27,893 nt of DNA. Origin: a virus. The position numbers and the translations under genes were made by a program. Shown one piece after another: positions 1 to 7,910 of the stretch; position 1 is the first letter of the stretch, and each line of letters begins with the position of its first letter. Below the pieces are notes generated by a model that searched no databases, was not told the origin of the DNA, and saw nothing but the letters and a program-made list of their open reading frames with translations. The stretch is taken from IMG/VR virus record IMGVR_UViG_3300023118_000025, positions 1 to 27,893 of that record; one strand, given 5' to 3'.

Positions 1-1345
1 ACGGTGTGCGTTCGCCTTGTTCCACAGTACTGTGCCAGTACCGAGTATTCAGGAGAAGATCCCAGTCGTACCCCATGGCCTTGATTTCTTCATACAGTTG
101 CGTTGGTTCACAGCGCAGGGAGTCCGGGAAGTTCAACGCCGCTGCCATCTCCCAGTGCATTTCCATCAGGATACGTGCAGCGTTTTGCAACTTGTAAGAT
201 TCGCGCAGTTTCTGACGAACCTTGGTGCGCTGCAAAGCAACGTCTGGAACCAGCGCCAGCGCGTAGTTGCGATCGTTACCTACCAGGCCGTAGCGCCCAG
301 CGTTACGCAGCAGGTAGTAGAAGTTCGACATGTACGGCAACAGACCTTCTTTCTTCGAGATGATCAAAGGCAGAGGGATGTTGTCGATACCGAACTTACC
401 GCGGTAGTTCGTCACACGGATTTCGATCAAGTCGGTGGTGGTGTCAACCGACTCAGGCGACCACGGGAATTCAGCGCGCTTATCGTCACCCATCAGCGTA
501 CTGAAGTAGGTAATGGCGTAACAATTGCCGGTCTGGAACGAGTAGTTCTCAGGAATCCGTTTGATCTTCAGATCGCCCTTCATTGCCTTGAGCAACTTCA
601 CGTTTGGCTTACGTGGGTCGAGCTGATACGACTGACCGATGTGACCGGTGGTCAGCCAATAGATGCCGTGCTTAGCAACGAGGTCAGGTGCCTGGTCGAC
701 GATCTGACTCTTACCGCTGTTGACCTTCATGGCCAACATGTTGTTGTCGGAAGAACCTACATCGTTCTTTTCGAGCATTTCCGTTGCGCCCTCAGTCTTC
801 AGGCCAGAGAACGAGTCGGTGAACTCGATGACCGGAGTGAAGTACATGTAAGGCTTATCGGTCTGAGGATCGATGATTTCGTAAGCAACCATCTTCTCAT
901 TCTTGTAGCGATCCTTGGCGAACTGCTTCAAGTTGTTGATCATTTCGGTGCCGTCAAGATCGACGGAGCTGGTGAAGAACAGACGACCTGCCTCGATGAG
1001 GTCTTCTGGCACCTTGATGCCCGGAAGAGCAATCGACATGGCCTCACGCACCAGACGCTCTACACGGCGCGCTTGCATGCTGGACTCAGTGTCATGGGCG
1101 TGCATGACACAATCGTCGAAGGCGCGCATCACAGCGCCTGCACAGCCTGCTGCCAATGTCGACTTGAACATGTTCGGCTCAGCAATGATTCCCCAGAACT
1201 GGGCGAAGCCGCCATTGCAGATAGTTTGGCCTTTGTGGCCCCTGACCCAGCTGGACGCGGTAATGTCCAAAATCGTGCCAGTGTTAGGCATCGGATAGAA
1301 CGCTCTTGCTTTTTTCGCGTAGGAATTACCGAAAGCAACTGTCAC
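1..1345 (-). CDS. UvsX/RecA-like recombinase (3' end beyond the left edge)
   Basis: The frame is open without a stop for 448 codons and runs off base 1, so the C-terminus is missing. The start is GTG at 1345-1343, with GGAG (1358-1355) nine bases upstream. The protein reads as a RecA-fold ATPase. A Walker A-like loop GIIAEPNMFKST (residues 52-63) has Phe where classical P-loops have Gly, as in T4 UvsX. An acidic DTE (85-87) sits where RecA has its catalytic Glu. A Walker B-like FTDSFSGL (175-182) matches the RecA 'DS' motif. A segment near 222-238 (VAKHGIYWLTTGHIG) matches the RecA/UvsX strand where alternative partners are sensed. The inferred role is strand exchange in phage recombination and repair. 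Another RecA-fold ATPase, such as a DnaB-like helicase, is less likely because of the DS motif. The antisense strand is also open over most of the gene, which is a codon-bias shadow. Confidence 0.7.
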   Translation of the reverse strand, partial: MTVAFGNSYAKKARAFYPMPNTGTILDITASSWVRGHKGQTICNGGFAQFWGIIAEPNMFKSTLAAGCAGAVMRAFDDCVMHAHDTESSMQARRVERLVREAMSIALPGIKVPEDLIEAGRLFFTSSVDLDGTEMINNLKQFAKDRYKNEKMVAYEIIDPQTDKPYMYFTPVIEFTDSFSGLKTEGATEMLEKNDVGSSDNNMLAMKVNSGKSQIVDQAPDLVAKHGIYWLTTGHIGQSYQLDPRKPNVKLLKAMKGDLKIKRIPENYSFQTGNCYAITYFSTLMGDDKRAEFPWSPESVDTTTDLIEIRVTNYRGKFGIDNIPLPLIISKKEGLLPYMSNFYYLLRNAGRYGLVGNDRNYALALVPDVALQRTKVRQKLRESYKLQNAARILMEMHWEMAAALNFPDSLRCEPTQLYEEIKAMGYDWDLLLNTRYWHSTVEQGERTP

Positions 1346-1451
1346 GTTTAAATGCTCCACTAAATTTAATTACACAGTATAGGGAGTCGTGGTAATTTAA
1401 TAGTTCTGATATGGAATCTTTACCCCTGAATTAGCCGGAGTCTATACCTTC
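1346..1451. promoter_or_regulatory. divergent intergenic region between recombinase and 1452 gene
   Basis: About 106 AT-richer bases separate two divergent genes, so both promoters should lie here. A TATACT (-10-like) is on the minus strand at 1381-1376, but I see no convincing -35 box at normal spacing. On the plus strand CGGAG (1436-1440) is a weak ribosome site 11 bases before the ATG at 1452. The same hexamer (TATACT/AGTATA) recurs in the divergent region near 5822. Promoter placement is inference. Confidence 0.3.
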
Positions 1452-2309
1452 ATGCCGAAGATCAACCCGAACATCATGAACGAGCTGGCTAATGTCGAGC
1501 TCAATTCTCTCGAGAGTCTTTGCCGCATGGGTTCGGACCTTTCCACCGAATCACTGCAGCTGCCGTTCATCGATACCGTCAAATCGAAGTTCAACGAATT
1601 CGTCGATCGCTCCTCCACCTTCCTCAACGGTTTGAAGGTGGGCAACTACCGTTCTAACAAGTTGAACTACCTCAGCGCTGTGGCCAACTTCAACCAGGCG
1701 AACTACTCCACCAACCGTTTGATCCCCCTGCACGTAGCACCGGGCTTCAACGGCAAGCTGGTCCCGTTCCTCAACTATCTGCTCGAGCACATCCTGCCGG
1801 TGGTTGAGCCACTGGAAGCTACCCTGAAGAAAAGCAACACCCGCCTGGCTCAGATCCTGAATGAACCTGATCGCTTGGCTGCGCAGAGCGGCATCAAGGA
1901 ATTGCGCAATTCGATTCCTCTGATCACCCTCGAGCAACTGAACAAGGTGAAGACCTTCTTCAACAGCTCCAACACGCCAGAAATACAGGCGTCCAAACTG
2001 ATCGACCGTAACGCCGATCTGGAAACTGCATTCAAGCTGACCAATGAGTTGAACGACCGTCTGGCCAAAGCCAACCTGTCCGGCATCGACTCCATGGTCA
2101 ATCGCTTCGCCGATCTGTCCAAGAGCTTCAAGGACCATCTGGCTGCACACGATGATGCGGTGTCTGGTAAGGTCGGTAGCCAACTGTCCGATCTGTTCTA
2201 CACTCTGGGCGTTACTGTCAGCGCTGCAGCGGTTCTTCTCGAGATCCTGCCTCAGCACGTACAGGCCATGGAAAAGAACATGCAGATGCTGGAAAAGAAA
2301 AGCGCTTGA
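1452..2309 (+). CDS. helix-rich protein of unknown function
   Basis: I do not recognise this 285-residue protein. It lacks a signal peptide or membrane segment. Most of it looks alpha-helical, with long amphipathic stretches such as residues 110-150 and 185-235. The C-terminal part (about 236-262) is hydrophobic and small-residue rich (LGVTVSAAAVLLEIL), followed by a Lys-rich end. No Cys/His metal site or nucleotide-binding motif is visible. It is first in a two-gene plus-strand unit, with its stop 20 bases before the next GTG. A virion or scaffold-type role is possible because of the coiled character, but this is a guess. Confidence 0.8.
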   Translation: MPKINPNIMNELANVELNSLESLCRMGSDLSTESLQLPFIDTVKSKFNEFVDRSSTFLNGLKVGNYRSNKLNYLSAVANFNQANYSTNRLIPLHVAPGFNGKLVPFLNYLLEHILPVVEPLEATLKKSNTRLAQILNEPDRLAAQSGIKELRNSIPLITLEQLNKVKTFFNSSNTPEIQASKLIDRNADLETAFKLTNELNDRLAKANLSGIDSMVNRFADLSKSFKDHLAAHDDAVSGKVGSQLSDLFYTLGVTVSAAAVLLEILPQHVQAMEKNMQMLEKKSA

Positions 2310-2329
2310 TCTAAAAGGAGGGTGCAGCT

Positions 2330-2839
2330 GTGGGCTTTCTATACATCTTTGGCGAAACACATGGCGACCCTTCTGATGTGCGGCGCATTGAAAGAGAAAC
2401 TCGAAGAATACAACCGGCCGTTATAGCCCACGAGCTGCTTTATGACGATCGATGTGCTTCTCTAGCCGGAATTAATTTCAGGTTATCGAAATGCAAGAAG
2501 GGCGGCATTTGCGACCCTGATCTGAATAAGGATATTTACGAACTTGGCAGGGATTTGAACGCGCAACTCATCGGCATTGATATCGAGGTCGATAATCCGA
2601 GGTTATCGTTAAAGCAAAAATTCGCTATTCGGGAAAGGCACATGTCTGACGAATTGGCGCATCTTTTGAAGAGGGTCGAGGCCGAAGATATAGACATCGT
2701 CGCCGTCGTTGGTGACACGCATCTTCGATCTATCCAAACCAAAGAGTTAGGTCCATCTTCTCCAATTGTGCAAAAATTCAGTTATTCGAAGAAAGTGGTC
2801 ATCAACAGGTCCACTTCTTCTCAGGCAGAAATACCCTAG
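2330..2839 (+). CDS. TIKI/TraB/EreA-like GxxH superfamily protein
   Basis: This 169-residue protein starts at GTG 2330, with a strong AAAAGGAGG (2313-2321) eight bases upstream. It begins with GETHGD (residues 8-13), then HELLYD (34-39), GIDIE (82-86), RERHM (101-105) and VVGDTHLRSI (126-135). Two GxxH motifs (G8-H11 and G128-H131), a conserved Glu after the first helix (E35) and a mid-protein Arg/His-Met motif are the signature of the superfamily holding TIKI metalloproteases, TraB/PrgY, ChaN and EreA. The spacing fits a compact single-domain version; family members are usually 250 residues or longer. There is no signal peptide or membrane segment, so it should act in the cytoplasm. Members are metal-binding hydrolases or inhibitors of peptide or small-molecule signals, and the substrate here is unknown. 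The gene follows the 1452 gene and ends in a hairpin at 2855. Confidence 0.6.
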   Translation: MGFLYIFGETHGDPSDVRRIERETRRIQPAVIAHELLYDDRCASLAGINFRLSKCKKGGICDPDLNKDIYELGRDLNAQLIGIDIEVDNPRLSLKQKFAIRERHMSDELAHLLKRVEAEDIDIVAVVGDTHLRSIQTKELGPSSPIVQKFSYSKKVVINRSTSSQAEIP

Positions 2840-2854
2840 AATTAGCTATAGCGA

Positions 2855-2887
2855 CATACACGCCCGGCTAAATGCCGGGCGTGTATG
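2855..2887 (+). terminator. bidirectional hairpin with conserved TATGCTG tail
   Basis: A perfect 14-bp stem CATACACGCCCGGC/GCCGGGCGTGTATG (2855-2868 and 2874-2887) with loop TAAAT lies between the convergent genes ending at 2839 and 2892. It is followed on the plus strand by CTGTTT. There is no long U-tract. It belongs to a family of similar hairpins at 7911, 12660 and 20338, with shorter relatives at 21597 and 21723. Confidence 0.75.
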
Positions 2888-2891
2888 CTGT

Positions 2892-3290
2892 TTACATTTG
2901 CGAGCGAGCGTAGCAGAAGACTGCTTTTGCATCACGGACCAGTTCGGATTGATCGTCGTACCTGGCCCAGTCAGGGCAACCATTCACGAGATCGCAAGCG
3001 AGTGCAGGTAACTGTTTCTCGTCAGCGAGGAAGGTCTCGAACGCCTTGTCAGCATTCGTTTTACCCCAGAGGATACTGCTCATGGCAGCAGGCAGTTTCA
3101 GCGAATTTTCTCGGTGAGCCAAACCGAATCGCTCGTTCAGTTGAATGAGCTGATCCTTGGTTGGGTTCTTGATGCCGCGGAGTTTGAAATATAACGACGA
3201 AAGAAACAGCAGCCGTTTTATGCTCAGTTGTTTAACCTGAGGAAAAGCGGCTGTACCGAAACTTTCGCTTTTCAACGCTTTAGCACTCAT
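2892..3290 (-). CDS. small protein of unknown function (132 aa)
   Basis: The start chosen is ATG 3290 (MSAKALKSESFG), preceded by AGAGG and lying 23 bases after the RNase H gene stop. A longer frame upstream would overlap that gene and lacks a ribosome site. The protein is basic in its first half (KQLSIKRLLFLSSLYFKLRG), with a later acidic region and two Cys near the C-terminus (L-A-C-D and V-F-C-Y). I do not recognise a family. It is the last gene of a minus-strand unit with the spanin candidates and RNase H, ending at the 2855 hairpin. Confidence 0.75.
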   Translation of the reverse strand: MSAKALKSESFGTAAFPQVKQLSIKRLLFLSSLYFKLRGIKNPTKDQLIQLNERFGLAHRENSLKLPAAMSSILWGKTNADKAFETFLADEKQLPALACDLVNGCPDWARYDDQSELVRDAKAVFCYARSQM

Positions 3291-3312
3291 AACGAGACCT
3301 CTGCGGCCAGTG

Positions 3313-4812
3313 TTATTTGACCGCGTAGTAAATGTTAGCTTCAGTCCTCGCCCAAAGTCCAATGTCGCCCGAGTTCAGTTCGACCAAGGTTGCGTAACGA
3401 CCCACCACGTCGGAATCACGCCACGTAACGACCTTGACAGATTTGACATCCTCTGCTAAAGCCGCTAATTGATTTCGACTCAGTATGTCGCCACCCAGGA
3501 TCAAGCGCACCTTGTCCTTGAACAACTTTGGCTCATCCTTCGAGCTCTCAAGGTTAAACTCTACATCGACGTCAAGATGCTTAGTCACAGGGGTGATGAT
3601 AGACTTGAGCTTACGGACTACCTTTTTAGCTCCGTGATCCTCATAAAGTACGTCCGTAAGATCGGTAATCCGATAGTACGAATCGCCCTCTACGACCCGA
3701 TCCAGAACACGGGTCAAGCTCTCCCATTGCCGCACGCCCCGAAATCCAAGGCCTGCAGGTCTCAGTTGTGCAAGTATTGACTTCTTATTTGCATCGATCA
3801 CATCGAAACGTTTAGGATTCGTGTACAGGAAAGTTGTCCCATGTTGGGTCAGTTCCTTATACGTCTTCGGTGAAAAGACTGCATCCAAATGTCCAATGAT
3901 GATGTAACCGACTCGGTTGATGTCTTTGCTCATCGCATTAAGGCGAAGGCACTCCATGACCGGATCATGCTCCTTAACCCGGACTACCCCCATGAAGTTA
4001 TCGGCATATGGTTTGCCGAATAGATCATCTTCCTTATCCTTCGTACCATGGGCACCAACGTAGTAAACGTGCGAACCATCTTCACGCTTGTAGTCGTCGC
4101 CTGTGGTCGAGAAATACCACCGAGGTGCTTGCAGGATGCGGGGCACTGCGATGTCTTTATTGTTCCAGTAGCCTTGAGCTTCCTTGAACGTTTCGACCTG
4201 AGTGCTGTTACGGCTTTGCCCCAACACCTTACCGCGAGTAGCCAGATCGTCAGCACGAGTGTTACCCATCTCGCCGCTGTGACCCTTGGCCCAACTCAAA
4301 CTGAGCTTCAGGCCACGGGCAATACCCGCATCAGCAAGACGTACAGCTTCTTCCCACAAAGGCTGGTAGGCAACCGGGTTACCGGATTTGAGTCTCCAGC
4401 CTTTAGTGATCCAGCCACGGACGTGACTGTTGAAACCCTGGACGACGTAACGGCTATCGGAGATGATCTGCACATCGTCGATCTGGTCGTGACGCGACAA
4501 CCATTCCAATGCCATCACAAAAGCATCCAGCTCACTTTCGTTGTTGCTTTCGTAACGAGGCCTACCTGAACACATGTCCAGGTATTCAACCGGTGTCACT
4601 TTGTTGCCAACACAACTTGCGATGTCTTTGTCTTTACTTTCGAACAAGTACCCTTTATCGGAAGGTACTGCTTTTGGATTCCCTGTGCCTTTTTTAGGAG
4701 GGTCGAGTGTGTAGGTGTACCCGTGAACGCCTCGACCGCCGACTTTACTGTGCGGATCAAAACCACCGTCGCAATAGAGGACTGCACGAGTTGCAGTTGG
4801 TGTATCCGTCAT
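3313..4812 (-). CDS. RNase HI domain fused to an uncharacterised C-terminal region
   Basis: Residues 9-195 form an RNase HI domain, which degrades the RNA strand of RNA:DNA hybrids, for example replication primers. The active-site set is complete: D15 (YCDGG), E94 (NNESEL), D119 (ISDSRY), H178 (WAKGHSGE) and D188 (TRADDLA). Compared with a typical 155-residue RNase HI there is a large insertion between the first strand and E94 (about residues 37-85). The protein then continues for some 300 residues with no motif I know: beta/alpha mixed, with 'VGYIIIGHLDAVFSP' near 310 and a basic segment near 410. The start is ATG 4812, with AAGG nine bases upstream. The C-terminal part may bind DNA or a replisome partner, but this is inference. 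Confidence 0.85.
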   Translation of the reverse strand: MTDTPTATRAVLYCDGGFDPHSKVGGRGVHGYTYTLDPPKKGTGNPKAVPSDKGYLFESKDKDIASCVGNKVTPVEYLDMCSGRPRYESNNESELDAFVMALEWLSRHDQIDDVQIISDSRYVVQGFNSHVRGWITKGWRLKSGNPVAYQPLWEEAVRLADAGIARGLKLSLSWAKGHSGEMGNTRADDLATRGKVLGQSRNSTQVETFKEAQGYWNNKDIAVPRILQAPRWYFSTTGDDYKREDGSHVYYVGAHGTKDKEDDLFGKPYADNFMGVVRVKEHDPVMECLRLNAMSKDINRVGYIIIGHLDAVFSPKTYKELTQHGTTFLYTNPKRFDVIDANKKSILAQLRPAGLGFRGVRQWESLTRVLDRVVEGDSYYRITDLTDVLYEDHGAKKVVRKLKSIITPVTKHLDVDVEFNLESSKDEPKLFKDKVRLILGGDILSRNQLAALAEDVKSVKVVTWRDSDVVGRYATLVELNSGDIGLWARTEANIYYAVK

Positions 4813-4872
4813 GTCCTGAAACCTTAAAGTGAAATGGTTACCTAAAGGATAGGTTGATCTCGTAGCTTTTCA

Positions 4873-5286
4873 TCAGGACCGTCTTGCTTTGATCTCACCG
4901 ATCAGGCATTTACGTTCCGTGTGCAAACGTCTGAGTTCCGTACGCTGCAGCTTGATGTGAGCGATCAACAAATCAACGACGGCTTTGTTAAGCTCGTCTT
5001 TGTTCTTTCCTTCGATCTTTGAAAGATCAGGTAAGCCAATTTCACTGACGTTGTCTTCCGCCTTCTCAATGGCGATGACGCAATCATGGATAGCATCAGG
5101 TTTAGGCAGGTGGGTAGACTTGTCCACCACCTGCACCGTTTGAGCGTTGGCAGAACCAGTCGTGTTATACGGCGATTCACCAACGCTTGTGTAAATGGTA
5201 ATGCTGGTAGAAGGTACAACGGGAGTGCATGATCCAAGTAAAAGCAGTGGGATTTGGATCATGAGACGCGGGTTAAGTTTAGCCAT
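4873..5286 (-). CDS. putative o-spanin (outer-membrane lipoprotein, Rz1-like)
   Basis: This 137-residue protein opens with a short basic stretch, a hydrophobic core IQIPLLLL and the lipobox LGSC, placing the lipidated Cys at residue 20. The mature part has a Thr/Ser-rich linker and then a helical, charged region (about 80-137) that could pair with an i-spanin. The gene lies 14 bases after the coiled-coil membrane protein gene (5301), the usual i-/o-spanin order, but the two are separate rather than embedded. Spanins join the inner and outer membranes in the last step of Gram-negative lysis. A plain phage lipoprotein with another role cannot be excluded. The endolysin candidate is far away at 19579. 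Confidence 0.55.
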   Translation of the reverse strand: MAKLNPRLMIQIPLLLLGSCTPVVPSTSITIYTSVGESPYNTTGSANAQTVQVVDKSTHLPKPDAIHDCVIAIEKAEDNVSEIGLPDLSKIEGKNKDELNKAVVDLLIAHIKLQRTELRRLHTERKCLIGEIKARRS

Positions 5287-5300
5287 GGTCGTGTCCGGGG

Positions 5301-5795
5301 TTAAAGGTTCTTAAGCTGGTCTTCAACGTAGTCCTTCAAAGACTTATCTGGTACAGCTCTACGTGGTCGATCAGCGGGGACAGGCGTTTTTACAGGATCC
5401 TTCTTAGGACTCTTCAACGGATCAGGCTGAATCGTCAACGTCGGAGGTACTTGATCCGATGGAGGAGGTGTTACGTCTGCAGGTGGCGGATGTCCTTTCC
5501 CAAAGGCATGCTCCATGAGCTGCTTCTTTTCTCCTTCTAGCGTGGCTATGCGTTCTCGCAAATCGGCTATAACCGTCGCGTTATAGCCCAACTGTTGATT
5601 TGCCACAGCAAGTTCGTCATAGACTTTGTCAGCGTTCCCGCTGACCTTGATGAAAATGAGGAAGACCACCAGAATGCAGGCGATGAGAAAACAAGCCAAC
5701 TTATTCTGTGCAACGATCTCCTGTAATGCCTTCTCTTTGAGAAACCATTCTCGAAGAAAAGGGAAGAGGGATTTGAGTATTAAGAGAAACGTCAC
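5301..5795 (-). CDS. putative i-spanin (inner-membrane coiled-coil protein)
   Basis: The start chosen is GTG 5795, because GAGGG lies eight bases before it. The in-frame GTG at 5804 touches the ribosome site and is unlikely to be used. The 164-residue product has one clear membrane segment at about residues 33-49 (LACFLIACILVVFLIFI), a coiled-coil region at 57-95 (VANQQLG...LRERIATLEGEKKQL) and a Pro-rich tail (about 100-150). An N-terminal amphipathic, hydrophobic segment (2-19) precedes the membrane helix. The topology and the lipoprotein gene directly downstream fit an i-spanin. The Pro-rich periplasmic part is more typical of o-spanins, so the roles are tentative. Confidence 0.5.
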   Translation of the reverse strand: MTFLLILKSLFPFLREWFLKEKALQEIVAQNKLACFLIACILVVFLIFIKVSGNADKVYDELAVANQQLGYNATVIADLRERIATLEGEKKQLMEHAFGKGHPPPADVTPPPSDQVPPTLTIQPDPLKSPKKDPVKTPVPADRPRRAVPDKSLKDYVEDQLKNL

Positions 5796-5907
5796 AACGA
5801 ACACCCTCTATTTTTGGAAATAGTATAGTTTCAGACCTACACGGGGTGTATTTTTACACCTTAGAGACGCATACCTTTATCGCTAAAAAACACCCGAGGT
5901 GTCATCT
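5796..5907. promoter_or_regulatory. divergent promoter region with repeated ACACC/GGTGT sites
   Basis: This 112-base region separates the divergent spanin candidates and the 5908 gene. It holds a perfect inverted repeat GGTGTA-TTTT-TACACC (5845-5860), an overlapping TACAC-GGG-GTGTA (5838-5850) and a third pair ACACC-CGA-GGTGT (5890-5902) that covers the ribosome site of the 5908 gene. ACACC also occurs at 5801-5805, at the ribosome site of the 5795 gene. AGTATAGT (5822-5829) is -10-like on both strands. This could be an operator array or a translational hairpin. Function is inference. Confidence 0.4.
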
Positions 5908-7233
5908 GTGAATATCTTTAAGGCTTTTGCCCATATCGGGGCACTGTCCGATAACGCTCCCGGCGTCGTGGCACCTGTGGGCGAGCTTTCGAAGTGGTCC
6001 CTGACTTTTGTCAAAGAGAACACGCTCCATGTGCTGCCCGAATTCCCTGACGAAACGCTGGTGGGTTTCAGCTATAAGGAAGACGATGTCGTCAAACCTG
6101 TACCTGCAGGCACGATCTCCAGCTGCTTCGTGGCAGTGAGTTGGATCTACACTCAGGCTAAGTTGGGTAGCTTCAACGACATCAAGGACAGCTTCCAGCA
6201 GAAGTTCATTACCAACTTCGGTAATGAATTCGATTTGATCGATTCGGGTAAGATGATCCAGTTCCAGTCGTACTTTGCGCCTGAGTACATCGTCATCGCA
6301 CCTAAGGATCAATCGATCTCTGATAGCTGGCGCATCTGGTTCGCCGACGATTCGTTCTTCAACCAGTACGACGAGTTCGAAATCGTTCCCGTTGTTCCTC
6401 TGATTCCTCTGGATCTGTTCTTCGACGATTACGATACCGTCAAGGGTCTGATCGAAGGTCTCCAGCAGTCCGAGCTGTTCGATCGAATCCGCATCGCTCG
6501 TGACGTTTATCCAGAAACCTATCAGCGCTCCGACGTATTCACCTGGCAGCAGGCGAGCAATCATGCGCTCAAGATTGATACCGACTGGGTGACACTGGTC
6601 TATGGCGCGGCGGGCAACAACCTCGACGCTGTGAAAGAAGCTCTGCGTGACTACATCCTGAAGCCTGGTAACTCGACCCACACTCGCGATGAGTGGGCTG
6701 AGATCTTCCCGGACATTTTCACGTCGACTGAGTTCATCATCACCCCGATGTGGCATCTGCCGGCGGTTCCAGGCGGCGACCGTCAAGTCGGTACGTTCTC
6801 TGGCGTCACTCAGCACAAGATCGCTCGTGAAATGTGCCACCTGACCTGCAAGGGTGTGAAGTACACCAATGAACACATTGATGAAGTAATCTCGTCGGTG
6901 CCTTCTCAGTATCGTTCCCTCATGCTTGCGGTCGTGGGTGGTCCTGAGAACCGTGATGGCGTGGATGTGCTCAATGAGGTCTTCGCGGACTTCATGAACG
7001 TACCTATCACTCACATCGACTTTGGTCGGATGAGTCAGAAGACTCGCACCTGGATCGCTACTGTTCTTGACCCGATGCTGATGCACGCTGAAGACATGAC
7101 GGTCAACTCAGGTGTACCTGCAGGCTTCAACCGCGTGGTGCGTGACGGTGTCGTCTATCTGGCCAAGAGCTACGATAAGTTCCTTTATCTGGTTGTGACC
7201 GCCTACAGCGTCAATAAACTGGCCGCTGGCTAA
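5908..7233 (+). CDS. probable virion protein of unknown function (441 aa)
   Basis: The start chosen is GTG 5908, because GAGG (5896-5899) lies eight bases upstream. A GTG three codons earlier overlaps that site. The protein is acidic and mixed alpha/beta, with an Asp/Phe-rich stretch (PLIPLDLFFDDYDTVKGLIE near 170-190). It has no signal peptide, membrane segment or catalytic motif that I can identify. Codon use is highly regular, as in the structural genes further right, which suggests strong late expression. It is followed 11 bases later by the 7245 gene, so the two are probably co-transcribed. Confidence 0.8.
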   Translation: MNIFKAFAHIGALSDNAPGVVAPVGELSKWSLTFVKENTLHVLPEFPDETLVGFSYKEDDVVKPVPAGTISSCFVAVSWIYTQAKLGSFNDIKDSFQQKFITNFGNEFDLIDSGKMIQFQSYFAPEYIVIAPKDQSISDSWRIWFADDSFFNQYDEFEIVPVVPLIPLDLFFDDYDTVKGLIEGLQQSELFDRIRIARDVYPETYQRSDVFTWQQASNHALKIDTDWVTLVYGAAGNNLDAVKEALRDYILKPGNSTHTRDEWAEIFPDIFTSTEFIITPMWHLPAVPGGDRQVGTFSGVTQHKIAREMCHLTCKGVKYTNEHIDEVISSVPSQYRSLMLAVVGGPENRDGVDVLNEVFADFMNVPITHIDFGRMSQKTRTWIATVLDPMLMHAEDMTVNSGVPAGFNRVVRDGVVYLAKSYDKFLYLVVTAYSVNKLAAG

Positions 7234-7244
7234 GGGGTGGTCTG

Positions 7245-7889
7245 ATGGCTCGTCTCACTCCAGCATTAGGCGCCAAGGGTCTGTTCTCCCTTCGCCTTCC
7301 GTTTGTCGCTACGGCCACAGTGGTTTATCGGGTAGGTGCTGAGCAAACTTTTGAGGACATGATCAAACGCGGTCTCGATCCTCAGAAGGTTGTTTACGAT
7401 CCAGTTGGGTTATCGTCAGTCGATTACGCCAATGACCAAGCGGCAGGTGCGGCGATCATTACGCTCCTGTCGGATACGGAGCTTCCGAAATACGTGCCGG
7501 ACACGTACATCGATTCGTATCCAAACATGGGCGTGATTCCTCACTCTCGTGTGGTCATGGCAGCCGACCTCGGTATGTTGCCTGATACCTACGACCTGAC
7601 TCGCGCACAGCAAGCGTTTGCCAAGGCGATCTCTGATGACATTGGGGTCGCTCCAAATATCGTGCTGTGCGTAGCGCCAGTCTCCGATGCTATCACTCAG
7701 GAACAGTACGTTCAGAACTTGAATGCGCGCAATGCTGCGATCGAGAACCGAACAACCGACTACGCATTGCTCCTGCAAGCCCGTGATCAAATCGCGGCCT
7801 TGACTCAAAGTAACGCGCAGCTTATTGAGATCATTGAGCAACAGCAGGCGATCATCGATGAGCTGAACGGCACTGCGCCTGGCGACTAA
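7245..7889 (+). CDS. unknown protein with C-terminal coiled coil (214 aa)
   Basis: ATG 7245 follows GGGGTGG. The N-terminal two thirds are mixed alpha/beta (Ala/Asp-rich, several VVYD/VVMAAD-type strands). The last 45 residues (about 165-208) form a heptad-like coiled coil rich in Gln and Ile (LLLQARDQIAALTQSNAQLI), suggesting oligomerisation. I do not recognise a family. It pairs with the 5908 gene and ends before the 7911 hairpin. A virion assembly role is possible. Confidence 0.75.
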   Translation: MARLTPALGAKGLFSLRLPFVATATVVYRVGAEQTFEDMIKRGLDPQKVVYDPVGLSSVDYANDQAAGAAIITLLSDTELPKYVPDTYIDSYPNMGVIPHSRVVMAADLGMLPDTYDLTRAQQAFAKAISDDIGVAPNIVLCVAPVSDAITQEQYVQNLNARNAAIENRTTDYALLLQARDQIAALTQSNAQLIEIIEQQQAIIDELNGTAPGD

Positions 7890-7910
7890 ACAAAAAAAAA
7901 GAAGTAAAGG

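Noticed and set aside
17-1351. 444-codon open frame on the plus strand
   Set aside because: It is antisense to the UvsX-like gene, whose minus-strand frame has recognisable RecA motifs and a ribosome site. The plus-strand product shows no motif or ribosome site.
5902-7086. 394-codon open frame on the minus strand
   Set aside because: It mirrors the 5908 gene, which has a good ribosome site and is part of a two-gene plus unit. The antisense product is Arg/His-rich, typical of codon-bias shadows.
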